From assembly GCF_002078875.1 (NCBI RefSeq), contig NC_034410.1, positions 38,468,145 to 38,532,144 of the forward strand: a stretch of DNA of 64,000 nt, in the 5' to 3' direction. The position numbers were made by a program, and so were the translations under genes. The first letter of the stretch is position 1; each line of letters begins with the position of its first letter. Of this stretch, positions 13,839-26,100 are shown piece after piece. This DNA comes from Numida meleagris (taxonomy: Eukaryota > Chordata > Aves > Galliformes > Numididae). The notes beneath the pieces are model-generated. The model saw nothing but the letters and a program-made list of their open reading frames with translations. It made no database searches and had not been told where the DNA came from.

Positions 13839-13868
13839 TTGTGGTTTTTTTTTTGTTGTTGTTTTTTA
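13839..13868. repeat. T/GTT-rich low-complexity tract
   Basis: T run with GTTGTTGTT interruptions in intron 2, following a G-rich stretch (ctggggggttttgg). Confidence 0.85.
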
Positions 13869-16800
13869 TTAAAGACAGGATGAAGTACCTCTGCCATTAC
13901 TATTCTTGCCTTACTTCCTTCTGCCCTTACTTCGTTGTTATTCTCATTATACTCATTCTTCACAGCTCAAAGAGTTTAACACGAAGCTAAGAACTTTAAG
14001 GGTTCTTAAAGATGCTGTTTTAAAATGCTATTGTCCTTTTTAGTTCTTCTAAAGTAACAAATACAGCTTCAGTAAGAAGTGTTACCTTAGTTTAGTATTG
14101 ATTTAATCCAACCATAATTGCAGTTTATCATTTTGACCTATTACTCTTTTACAGGAAGAGTTTTAAACATGGCTACTTGTTTCATCCTTTCTAACCTAAA
14201 TACTTTCCCAGCAACCATAAATAGAGTACAGAGCCCTATCTCCAAGATTTACTTTTGTTTTCAGCAACTAGACTTCTTTCCATTAAAATACCACGTCAAA
14301 ATTACCAGAAATAATCATCCCATACCGGCAGGACCAAAAAACATCGCTTTAATACTAAGTTGTACCTTCTGTGGCACCAAATCAATCAGCACTATTTTGT
14401 AGCGGCTTTAAAGTCGTTAAACATCCCATCATTGCTGGCTCTGAAGGTCTGGAGCTTCGCATTATAGCTGAACTGAATTAACTGCTTGCTGCCTCTCCTT
14501 GAAAGTGGATCTACGCACATTTCTGGAGAGGTTCCGAATTCCTAGAACTCCTTTTCAAGTCACTGGGAGAACTGGACTGAAACAGCTTCAGGTCTTGAAA
14601 CACATTACTTAATGTTGTCATAGATCTTTTCAAGACTACAAGAAAATTTTCTTATGAAAAGTTTCTTATGAAAAATAATACTATCTGGAGTTTTCTACTG
14701 CTTCCAGACAATAATTCTATTTCTCTCCTTGTCAGTTTTTATTGCCAGAATTAAAAACAAAGCAGCCCCAAATCCTCATGTCTAGTATCATCATCTCAGT
14801 TTACAATTAGTGATCCCATAATAAACAGCTCTAAGTTCACATACATTTATCATCTAAAACATCCTGAATCTAAACAATATCTTATGGTAAATATCAGAGA
14901 AGGATACTAGTCAAATGACTGTATTTACATGAAAGGAAAAACTTACTATTCTTACTTTGGAACAGTTACCATGATAGAAGTCAAAACGCACAGTCTCCAC
15001 CTTTCCCCATTCTACCATCAAAAAATAAAAAAAAGGGTCGATTTTCTCACAAAATGTATGTAATTGCCAAAATATTTTAATACAGAAGTGGAAATAATGT
15101 ACCTACCCAAAGCTTCAGATTTATGATAATCCTATTGGAACACATTTTTCTTGTCAGACACTCCTTATTAGTTATTTGTTTAATCTCTGCATTTCCAGTG
15201 CAGAAAACTACACTGGGCCACTCCAAAGAGAAGGTGAGATAGCCAAAAAAAGAGGGCAAGGCTGCACAGCTAAGAGCAAGGTGAGGGTAGAGATAACGCC
15301 GCACCTTGCTGTTGACTCAATTGCTCATGAAACACAAGCCTTGATTTCACCTTAATTTATTCTTTGGCTATAGGAAACACAGGATATTTTCAAAGTCAGC
15401 AGTGCAACTGCTGAAATTGCCTCAAGCAGCCTTAACCCATCTTCCCCACCCCTGCCCTGTACCCCTCGCAGTGCTGTGCTGGCTGCAACATTTTTGTGCC
15501 TGCGCTATCAAGGAGACTGGGAAGTGATCTGGTTGCTCATTTGTTCCCATGCCATTCCTCTGCTGAGGCATTCCAGCTGTTGAGTGCACTGACAAACTGC
15601 TCCAGCTGAATGCCTGCCTCCTCTTAACCCCTGCCTCCCTGCAAAACACATGCATATTTTTTTTGGGTCTCATCCCAGAAGAAAAGCAAGAAAAAGAGAT
15701 TAAGGAGGAGACAGCTTAAATCTGCACTGAAGATTTAACTGCAAAAACAGACATGGAAGTGGTTTCACAGTAGCTTAACTCTATGTGAAGTGGCATTGTT
15801 GCCGTCTCCACCTCTGTACCTCTCAACCTTATACTCACATCACACTTCCTTCCTCCTCTCAGCACTGGCAGACATCCATCTGCAAACTGGGCAAATTGGT
15901 TCAGGGTGCTCAACTGATGAGATCTTTCTCATTATTTTCCTTTGTAAGGGTTGGTTTTTTTTCTGCTGGCTTAACATATTTAACAAGGCTTATTGTACCA
16001 CTGGACAGAAAGTGTCAGTTCAAGATAGAAAGCAGTAAGAGAGAAGGAAACACAGCAAGAATATGACCGTAACAACACACTATCACTATAAACTGTCTCG
16101 TTAGATCACAGTAGAAGAAAATGTGACAGCAACCTAAAATCAACTTCTATCCACTAGAAACTGCTGCTATAACGTCTGTCTGGTGTTCTGAAGCAGCAAA
16201 TCACTACTCTCAGGAAAAACTACTTAATGTATCTACTGATAGCATTCTGGCATTTCACAAATTAATTAATTAAGCTTCAGAGCACAGGTAAACAAAATTT
16301 TAAACACTGCATCTCCCCCCTAGCTTTTTCCTCTTGCATCACTAACTGGCATGCATGAATTTTCATGCCAATCTACTTCCTTTTCAAGCCAGCAAGAAAT
16401 TAATTCTTAGGAAAAGTATTTAATTTTGCACTTTTCAGTATAAAATGGACTCAATGCATTTTCTTTTTTTCTGCCCTAAATGCAAGATTTGGGGTCAAAA
16501 AAATGGAAATTAAATAGGGTTCCATAATACTTTAACTGACTGCAGATTGAAGAATGCACAATTCAGTATGGAACTAAAATACTGACCATCTAAACAGATA
16601 CAGTGCTTAGAAGTGTATGACCATAGTCACAAAGACAGTAAAGTTTCAGAAAAGAAAACAAAACATCTTCGTCAAGACTCCTCTTCCCTGAGTTTTGACA
16701 TCTTTCATGCTGGGAAACAATCTGCCAAGAGTAATCATTTATCCAAAACAACACTCTGACTGACCACCTCATAAGCAAACCTTTCCCTTGAAAAACTTCA

Positions 16801-17041
16801 TAGATGTTTTTAAAACATTTTTTCCTGTGACAGATTCAAAGAACACTGAGGATTTATCAGTACGTGCAGAGACCAGAAACAGCACAGGTCATCTGCATTT
16901 CCCAGGTTTTGCTCCTAGAACTGCATGACAGCCATAAAATTCACATTCCTTTTAGAGATACTGGTTGCACTTGAAGGAAAAGAGGTATTTTATCTTGAGG
17001 CAAAAATACATACATTAAGCAGAAAAGCCCCACAAACTTAC

Positions 17042-17123
17042 TCTCTAGTTCTTCTTTCTCAAAGTTTGTATTGATAGTAGAGCTGATTTTGCCCATATCC
17101 ACAACAGCTTCTTCATCATGACC
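17042..17123 (-). CDS. SLC4A7: SLC4A7 coding exon 2
   Basis: Encodes residues 17-43 plus one base of codon 44: GHDEEAVVDMGKISSTINTN followed by FEKEELE. The acceptor is TTTCTTTCTTCAG|GGTCAT and the donor is GAGA|GTAAGT, a strong consensus. The exon is 82 bases, entered in phase 0 and left after one base, which joins GC of exon 3 to make Ser44. The DEEAVVD and FEKEEL motifs are shared by the SLC4 sodium-bicarbonate group. It contains an in-frame ATG at 17096-17094 (Met26) with G at -3 and G at +4; as I recall, mammals have Leu here. That ATG could serve as a start for a transcript beginning in intron 1. Confidence 0.95.
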
Positions 17124-18602
17124 CTGAAGAAAGAAAGCATGAGCTTAAGTTAAGAATACACAAATAATACTAATTTCTAAATTCCTAAATACACTGTTCA
17201 GTTCTGAAGCTGCTGGCCAAAGTTATCTAAAATAATTGAAGTTCACCCCTTAGAAACTGAGAAAGAAAATGACACTGAAAAACTACTCATACAATTCCTC
17301 AAGAAAATATTATTCTGTATTGAAGGAAAATGTCTTACTCTTTGCAAAAAAATCAAAATATCAGTATGATCAAAGCTACAAAACTATGTATTATAAAATA
17401 ATGAAGTAAAGATGCTTATTATTTGTGTAAAGACAAAAGGGAGGACAATTCAAAACTTCTTGATTATTATTTACTTTCACAAAAATAATTGCTACTGTAC
17501 TTCAAGAGATGTTCTTCCAAGTTTATAAAGAGAATCAAGTGCCTTGGCTAAAGGCAAGAAGATGGGACAGAATTTACCTCAAATTCCAGCCAGTATCACA
17601 ATAAGATAAAGAAGAGGTGAGGGACACAGCAACAGCTGAACAGCCTCAAGGAAAAAAGGAAAAAGAAAGGAACCCTCAGAGCAAATGCTGCCTATAGAAA
17701 TGTAAAATCTTCTAAATTAATACCAGTGAACAGAATTCAAAGCTGGAAAATAGGAGAGTAAACCCATAGACACACTAACCATCATGGCATTTCCCTTTGC
17801 AAGGCTGTTGATTTCCTCTCATCAGGGATCAGGACATAACATTCCAGGAGTGGAATATTTTTTTAAGTAGCCAATCTCCTTCAGCAAAATAGCTGGCAAA
17901 TTTTAAAAAGTTACAGAAGTTCACATTCAGAGATCTTGAACCCATTTGTTTAGGGAACTAACCCTGTGTGAGATTTTCTGGCACAGATAAGGAGCTTTTA
18001 TGAACCAAAGGTAATATAAAGGGGTAAACAACTCAAGTGTCTCTTCTAGACCAAAGATCCAAATAATGAACCCTTCACACCCAGGTTTCAGTAGGTAGTT
18101 TGTACGATACAACTCTACCCAATTCATGCTGCTTATGTACAAAGTTAGACAACAGTAGTGCATTCTGATCAGGTTCCTTCACTACTGAAACGTTACCACC
18201 CATAACACAAGTGTGATATTTAAAATAGATAAAGGCTCCAGAATAACTTATGTATCTGTAAATGCTTCCTCTAATCCCACACAGCACTGCAGAGAACATG
18301 GCTAACGCAGACCTACGTACACTGCTTTCAGCTCAATCTTGACAAAAAGAAGCCTTAACACAACAGAGCAATAGGTATCTCAGCCTCATCTCAGAACCGA
18401 CATCAAACAACTCGAAATTCACCTTTTTCCCAACAGTTTGTATTCATTAGAAAGCTGCTCACTCATAGTAGCTCATCATAAGCAGCCTGCTGGCAGAACC
18501 AGCTGCTTGTGGCCTGCTGCCTGCTTCCCTGTGAAAAGACTTTTTTCCTCCTCCCAAGTTAGATTTATCAGTCATGAAACTAGATATAAAGAGTTGAACG
18601 TC

Positions 18603-18620
18603 TTTTTTTTTTTTTTTTTT
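18603..18620. repeat. Poly-T run (18)
   Basis: Eighteen consecutive T in intron 1. On the minus strand it is a poly-A run, possibly an old retroposed tail, but no recognisable transcript sequence precedes it. Confidence 0.95.
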
Positions 18621-21600
18621 AAATAACTTAACTGATTTTGTGTTCTGACTCACTAAACTGACTTTTCCTGGGGACATGAGACAGCCTGATCCACCACAAG
18701 GCAGTGGGTTGCTCCTCATCTCTTGAAGCAGCCCAGTAGCACGTTTATGTAACTCAGCGTGAGATCTGTGATTCTGGTTTTGTGCTGTAAAAATGTAAGG
18801 TAAATCACGAGTCTTACAGGGACTGGGAACCCAAACAGTGTTGATATATGCCTAAATTTTGACCTTTGAATTACTCAGCAGCACAGTGCTGTGAGTGTAG
18901 AACAGGCCTGGCTTCTCACAGGGAAGCACCGAGGATGAACATCATCACACTGTATAGCAGCTGTAAGCCAAAACAAGCTGTAGCAGCCCACTCATCACCC
19001 CCAGAAACAACCAAACACATCTCCGCAGTCCCTCTAGAGCAGGTACTATTACAGCAAATCACCCACACAAAAACAAATCCAAATCACTGAGTAATAGGAT
19101 GAGTAGAATAAAAAGACAACCAATGGCCCAGCACACATAGGAAAAAATAATTTTCAGATGAAATTTCAAATGGATCCCATAACAAGGGTCCTTTCATTTC
19201 TGGGAAGGTTGTAACAAAAACAGTTAGACTACATGAAAAAGGAAAGCAGCTTGCACCATGTAAATATGCAAGATGTAGAATAAGGAGTAGCATAAGACAG
19301 AACAATGTCACAAAAACCAAATAAAGGAGGATTCTGCTCCCCTAAGACTGGGGATGCCAAGAAGGGTTTACACAGTAATTTCCATTTGTCACTTCAGCTG
19401 TATTGCACAGGCAGAGATGTGCAAGTATGTCAGAAAAATCAAACTCCTCCACAGTCCTGACCACTAGAGACAAAAAATTTCAGGTGAGTAAACCGAAGTT
19501 TCGTCTGGTGTGTAAACCTGGGGAACTATTACAGGGACAGGAACAGTTAATTTTAATTATTAATAAAGAAGTGGTAGACGTTTAGAAAGTGTCACAGCAT
19601 TAAGATCACAGGGGTGAGAGGCATTCCTGCCTCCTACACATCAAAACAGGATTAAAGAGTCCTCCAGGAGATGCCTCCATAACACAATCAACCTCTGCCA
19701 TCTCTTCGGTAACAATTCTGGAGATAGAGGAGAAATAGTTCCCAGAAAGAGATCTTAGCTCTTGATTTTTTGATGTGTTTTCCAGTATAACTCTGGGGAA
19801 AAAAAAATAACATACAAAAAGCCAGTAACAAAAAGAGCTCTAGAAGCAAGCAGTAACATTAAAATATGAAAGTTAACAACCTGTTGGGGCACCAAGTAAA
19901 TAGGAAAACATCTAACTGCACTGGTATGTTCATAACACTACACAGGAAGAGTCAAGCGTAACCGCTTTCCAATTTATCTCAGTAACAGAAAATAGAAAAT
20001 TGTAGGTCTGTAGTACACACTGCTTCACTGAATCAGATATACAAGCAAAGCCAGCACATTACCAGAAAACTCTGAAGCTAGAGATGGAAATAAAGATAGT
20101 TTAGGTGATTTGTAATACTTAAGTCTGTTAAAATTTGAGATGCTTGCAGCCATACAGCCCACTAAAATATCATATACATAATTTTTTTTTCCTCCTCAGT
20201 TTCTCTTTTAGGATGCTCAGAAACTTGCCAAATAGTTTTCTAGCTATACAGGAAGACATTACTTTTCTCTACCTCATTACACAGACCAATGCATACTGAA
20301 AGAAAACTACACACACTATGGAAAATTCACATGCGAGAAAAGACTTATTTTCTAGCAGTGTTTTCCAGCTGTACTTGTTGAATCTCTCATACTGCGATAT
20401 TAATATTTATCCTTTTCTTTTAATAAGATGCCAACATCATACATACAGATGCGGCCTTCAAAACCACACCATGTGACAGTAACATCTTTTGAGATTAGAT
20501 TACAGAAAGGCATGCATGTCCTTGCAAACCAGTCTATCACTATCTCAAAGTACTCAACATATGCAAAGACTCTTCCAAGAATAAACCATTAGCAACCACA
20601 AATATCATACATGAAAAAGTATATCATTTATAGCCTTTGTTTAGAAAGACACAAAGAATCATTTTAATAGAACTGTGTTGCCAATATCAAGTCCTAGGAT
20701 ACTTCTGCCTTAGGTCAAATAAAAAAAAAAAAAAGAAAAATTCAAACTGATTCCAAGCTTCAGCCTTTTCCTTGCTAAAAATAAAGTCTGTAGGGCATAG
20801 GTTTCCAGTAATTATAGAAGATCTACCATGTCAGTTTAAGGCACAAGCAAGAGAAAACTTTCAGCTGGTGAAACAGAACACATTCCCATTTCAGTTGATC
20901 TTTTACTTTATAAACTGTTTAGAAAGTAAAAAAGTACAAAGAAAGGTGGGACCATTCACAGTTGTCAGCTTCCCCTTCTTAGGCACCTAAGGAGAACAGC
21001 ATTATCTTAGCAAGCATTCTTCTGCAGTTTATCATTGATTCCATGCAAAACTTCATGCACAGTGATCCCACAGTTGCTCAGAGACAGCTGATGAAGATAA
21101 GACAAAGCAAAATTTAAGACCCACTTCTAACATGTGCAACTTTTCTCACTGAAGAGACATAACAATTGAGGATGAGAAGAATGGGTAACAAGCAGATCAC
21201 AGTTGGCCTCCCAGCTTTTCCCAGCATGAATATCAGTCCCCTTTAATGCTGCAGTGCAAACATGGCTTTCAAGTTCTCTTTACTGCGGGCAAACTCTGCC
21301 AGGATTCCTCTTGCCACCTCTGGTTCCTAAGTGTCCTTTTTCAGTCCAGGAGATTAAAAAAACTCCCATTTTGCAGACAACCAAGTACCCAAAAACTGAC
21401 CATGCCCTCCTCATCTACCTTCCCAAACATGTGTCTTCATTTCATACAGTACACTTTCATATCTAAATATCAACATTACTTCTTTCATAACAGTACAATT
21501 TAAAACTCAGTCCTACACTGCACAAAGCATGAAGGAAAACACTCCAGTTTGCAAGGATTAAGCTGTCAGCCTCCAGCAGCATGTGTCAGTTACTATCTAG

Positions 21601-21904
21601 CACAAATATGACGCACTGGCTATGAAATGTAAAGGAAACTTTCCACTGCCATCTGCAAATGCTCTTCTCACCACACAGCTTGCCTGCCCTCCTGCACTCA
21701 TACAGACAGAACAGGCTTCAGAGGGCACGTGGCACTGCTGAGTAACTGATTCCAAGAGATGTAGCTTACTAGCATCAGTTTTAAGGTACTTACAGTGTAA
21801 TTCACTCTTGTTCTGGTGATAAACAGTGATCATGCAGATTACTGACCCACTTAACTTTTGAAATGCAAACAAATAAATTAATAATGTAATAAACTAATTG
21901 TGTT

Positions 21905-22005
21905 GAGAATCATTAAGGTTGGAAAGGACCACTAAGATCATCTAGTCCAACCGTCAACCCGTCACCACCATAGCCACTAACCATGTCCCTCAGAACAGCC
22001 TGAGC
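21905..22005 (-). mobile_element. CR1 LINE, short 3' fragment
   Basis: The plus strand reads agaatcattaaggttggaaa, ggaccactaagatcatctag, tccaaccgtcaacccgtcac, then caccatagccactaaccatg, the reverse complement of the 3' end of an avian CR1 subfamily. About 100 bases remain. The copy at 47980-48068 appears to be of the same subfamily in the opposite orientation. Confidence 0.88.
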
Positions 22006-25000
22006 TCAACCATAAGTTTGCTAAGACAATGCTCATCTTCTCCTCTCACATCCCCTCAACCGAAGCTCTCCAACACAGCACAATTAATCAATTGCAGCAC
22101 CAGAAAAGAGCACTGGTGTTCAAGGGAAAAAGGGCATAGGAAGTGATGCACACACCCCCCCCAAAAAAATTATTTCCAGCAATGCTGGAGATGGTTTGCC
22201 TTTTTGTCAACTCAGGCACACAATTCCATGCTACCAGAAACCTTCACTGCAGAATTTCAACGAGACGCATTTGCTAAAGGGAGATGAGGGTGTGGGAATG
22301 TCATTTCCCTCTATCCTTGGCCCCAAGTTCAAAGCTCCTCATTTGGATGCTGTCCTACTACAGCTGCCCACACCATCACATTGGACCCACATGCTGCACT
22401 GATGGCAACCCCTCCCAGGAACCCCTCAAGTGCAGTGTATTGTCAGGCCTCCCTTTGCTGGACTTGTACTCAGAAAATAGATCCTACCTATCAAGGTTCC
22501 AGCATCAAAAAAATAAAATTAAATAAATTGTTGCCAACATTGATCTGCTTTAATAAACCCTAAGCCAAATAAAGAAATGAAAAATTCTATTTTGAACACA
22601 CATCTCACAAAAAAATAACTAAATAGAGACCACAAAGCCCAATTTTGCACCTGTCTTCCAGAGCTGTGTACAAATGTGTATACCTGTAAAAATACAGAAA
22701 AAAGACTTTTAATAGATACGCATATATGCACTCTTTTGTCACCCTGCTACTGAAAATGTTCAGAATAATTAAGAATCAGTAGGGTAACTCATGATGCATT
22801 TCCTAAATGGCTTATTTCTGCAGCCTATGTTCCTGATGTAAGCACACATAATACTCCATGGAGTCAGAAGTCAAAATACATCTCCAATTTAGAGAATGCA
22901 CATACAGCCTCTTATCCAACCATTCAGTCTCCCAGAACTGCAAACTGATAAACAGTAATACTTCAGGGGAAGAAAAATTAAATAAAAAATTAAAAATAAA
23001 AATCAGATACAACCAGTACTTCCTAACTTCACAGAACAAATCAAGCAGTGACAGCAAGCCTGGAAGTATATAAGATAAGAAGCATGAGAATTAGCATTTT
23101 TGCTAACGCCACCTGTGACTTCTCATAAGAGATCGACATCAGTCACTGCCTCTGGCAAGCACCAGCACCAGGTCTGTGCCTCAGCTTTCCTCTGCTGCCT
23201 CACAGAGCACTGACCAGCCTTCGAAAAGGGACTTTTGACCTGGTTCCCCTGCAGGAACCAGTAACAGCAGCACTTGAGAAGTTCTAAATAGATTGTTTTA
23301 CTTCTCTGTCAGATTGATTCCCCTTTAAATCAGAAGTAAGATGAGACGACAGTGGGGAGGAGGGCAGGCATCTCCAGTTGTTGGCACCTTGAAGGACACA
23401 CAGGATGTGAAAATCGTCTGAACAGTAATAAGTGAATGTATAGGTAAGAATAAAACTAGCAGAAATTCACAAACAGAACACTTGCCAGTTTTAAAACAGA
23501 AATCATACTGTATTGATGGGTTCCCCTTGGTCCTACTTGCCACATTCTTATTTGCTGAGAAACAGCTGTTTTCCTGGTATTTTCTTGTCCCATTAGCACA
23601 GCAGTAGCTATTTCCCAAGCACTACAGGAAAAACACAATACAGCTCCAGGGCTTTGGGTCCCCCACCTCCTCCTTCCTGAGGATTTTATCTGTGGTTATC
23701 CCACTGCTGTTACACAACTATCCTCACAAGTCGATGGGAATCCCTCCCAAGCAAAGTAATATTCAGAGCCGCACATGGAAGTTGCACACTTAGATTTCAG
23801 TAAGACCACAGCTACAGCAAAAGAGGTTAGGAATATTTAAAGAAGTTTTTCTAGCCTACTAATCCTCTAATTAACTGCTCAGCTTATCCTACTAAATACT
23901 GAACTCTGACCAATCTGCTTCTAGAATTCTCACGGAAAGCACAGGAGCTACACAAACCTTCAGTTAGGATAAATAAGTCCAACAGACATCAGCAGAATTC
24001 AGCTGACTCTCCAGAGGCTGCATTTTACTTTTTCAAAACTGTACGTGGAAGAGAGTAAGGAAAGAAATGTACTCAGGCTAATCTAAAAATAGCCAGCATT
24101 TTTGGATGAAAAAGAGAAAAAGCAGCTCTACAAGTGTTAATATTTTAATATCTTTTCCTTCCTGCACAGTTGAACATATAAACTAGTTATTTATAAACAC
24201 TAAAAGTAGTATTGTTTCAGTGGTTATAGCAAACATTAATCAGGTCACTGTCTGGCTCAGCACCACAACCTGCAAGAGAAGCCTTGGCTCTGACCAATCA
24301 CCCAGTAGTCTTTATACTATAACCACAAGACCATTTACTAACCATAATGCAAAACAAGTTAGAAACGAAAAAGAAGAGAGGCATAAACATTAAGACAAGG
24401 TTGGTCACAATAGTGACTAGCCTTCAGCTGTACCATCCTGAAGCAGGTTGTCAAAAATAGGGCTAGAATGAGTACAAGAAAATTGAATGGCTGGATTAAT
24501 ATCATAGTAAAAAAAAAAAAGAAATGATTAAAATGCAAGAGAAAAAAGAACTAAAATGAGAATCCCATCCCAATTCAACCCGGGTGCCCTGTGAGCTAGG
24601 AAATTTACTACTGCGCATGAAGCTAGCAAATAATGTCACCACTCCAACACAAGGTGTCAAGTTGCATATTTAACAGTCTAGTCGTCATTTTACAAAGTGC
24701 ATTCTATCACGGCCTCACAGCAGTGGGTTTCATTCAAAAATACGTGGCTCCTTTCAGTTCAATTATTTCTAAAGTCACACTTTAAAAAAATCATTTGCTC
24801 AACAGTCGAACAATGAAAGGGTCTGTAAATACCAACAATATGCACAAGCGCAGCCATTCTGGTCTATACACATCTTTCAAGCTTTCCATTAGCTTTAACC
24901 AGTGCCTGCCCCTACCAACACATGTACGTCTGAGAGAGCTCTATGTCAAGCTCAAAGCAGCACCACAATGAAAATCAAATACTAATCTCTGTGCAACAGA

Positions 25001-25819
25001 GCCCAGCAAACAAGAGCACTGCAATTAGATGTATGCCAACACATGTAAACGAAATGCTTATTTGTTACATTCATAAAAGAAAACAGAAAATTCAGCAGTC
25101 TTCTCATAAAATTTGCATTAAGTAACTGAAGGGTTTTTAAAGGTTTATGGCTTTGGAAAATTCCACCCCATAGATGTTAGTTTCCAGGGAATTTTGAAGT
25201 AGCAATCCCCATTACCTGCTGCACTGCAGGTAAATATTAGCAATAAAGACTGCTCATAGGAGAACAAAGCAAAGTTCATAATGCTGGCACTAATGCATTC
25301 ATTGCTTCACTGCAGAAATCCCCACAAACGGGGTTTTATAGCCACGCTGCTCAAATCAGAAGAAAACACCCAGGAACATTTGATTTCTTACAGAACTCGT
25401 TGCGTTCACAGCCCTGGCATTTTTGGGGGGAGGAGGGGTGGGAGTGGTGGTGTGAAGAGGAAAAAAAAAAAAACAATTCACTATTTCAGGAATAGAAACT
25501 CCCCTGCTACGCTTACACAGAATTACTCAAAGCCACAGTTGGTAACCTTCAGATTAAGGAAAGTTGACTCAAAACACACACACAAAATAATCCGCTCTCA
25601 AAATCTGGTAGCACGCACTTGTGCTTGTACAAGCACATTTTCTTTCCGTATTAAGCCAGCTACTACACTTCAGCCATTCTAAGTACATAGAAAAAATCTC
25701 CAACAGCACAGAAACTCTGCTGCTTCTAGTTTGTCTTCTATCAGATCTTTCCTCCGCTAACACAACAGGGCACACTGCTCTGAGACAGCTACCAAAATAC
25801 CACCTGCACCCAACCCCAC

Positions 25820-26100
25820 TCACGCCGTTCAGGAGCCACACGCTGCTATTTACGTACAGGTTGCACTCTCTTCCCCGGTGGAGCTCCTTCCATGCTACCC
25901 GCAGTGTCCTTGCACAGTGCTCCCGGAGCTCGGCGGCCGCACACAGACAGCTGCACGTACAGGACTGCCGCACGTATGGGACTCACGGGAGGGCCCAAGG
26001 AAGCAGCTCCCGTCCCGCAGCCAATCGCACCCTCGCAGGCCTCCCATCTCCCAGGACACCGAGGGTCGCATGGCAGCAGAAGGAGCACAGCGGTGCGCCT
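25820..26100. promoter_or_regulatory. Secondary CpG-rich patch in intron 1, candidate alternative promoter
   Basis: About 280 bases in which I count roughly 20 CpG dinucleotides, against nearly none per 100 bases on either side. It includes a NotI-like GCGGCCGC at 25932-25939 and a CCAAT box at about 26021. On the minus strand, the direction of SLC4A7, a strong splice donor AACGGC|GTGAGT falls at 25824/25823. A transcript starting here could splice from it to exon 2. The minus-strand frame entering the donor has no ATG, so such a first exon would be non-coding and translation could begin at Met26 in exon 2. This is inference; it could also be an enhancer or a chance CpG cluster. Confidence 0.4.

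Larger units (their letters stand above)
5900..17041 (-). other. SLC4A7 intron 2
   Basis: 11.1-kb intron. Apart from the GA microsatellite at 6970-7004, the CA microsatellite at 13146-13167 and a T/GTT-rich tract at 13839-13868, I recognise no repeat family, RNA gene or additional exon. A somewhat GC-richer stretch near 10440-10670 is open in three frames but shows no family signature. The frame at 14118-14402 also looks like chance. Confidence 0.75.
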
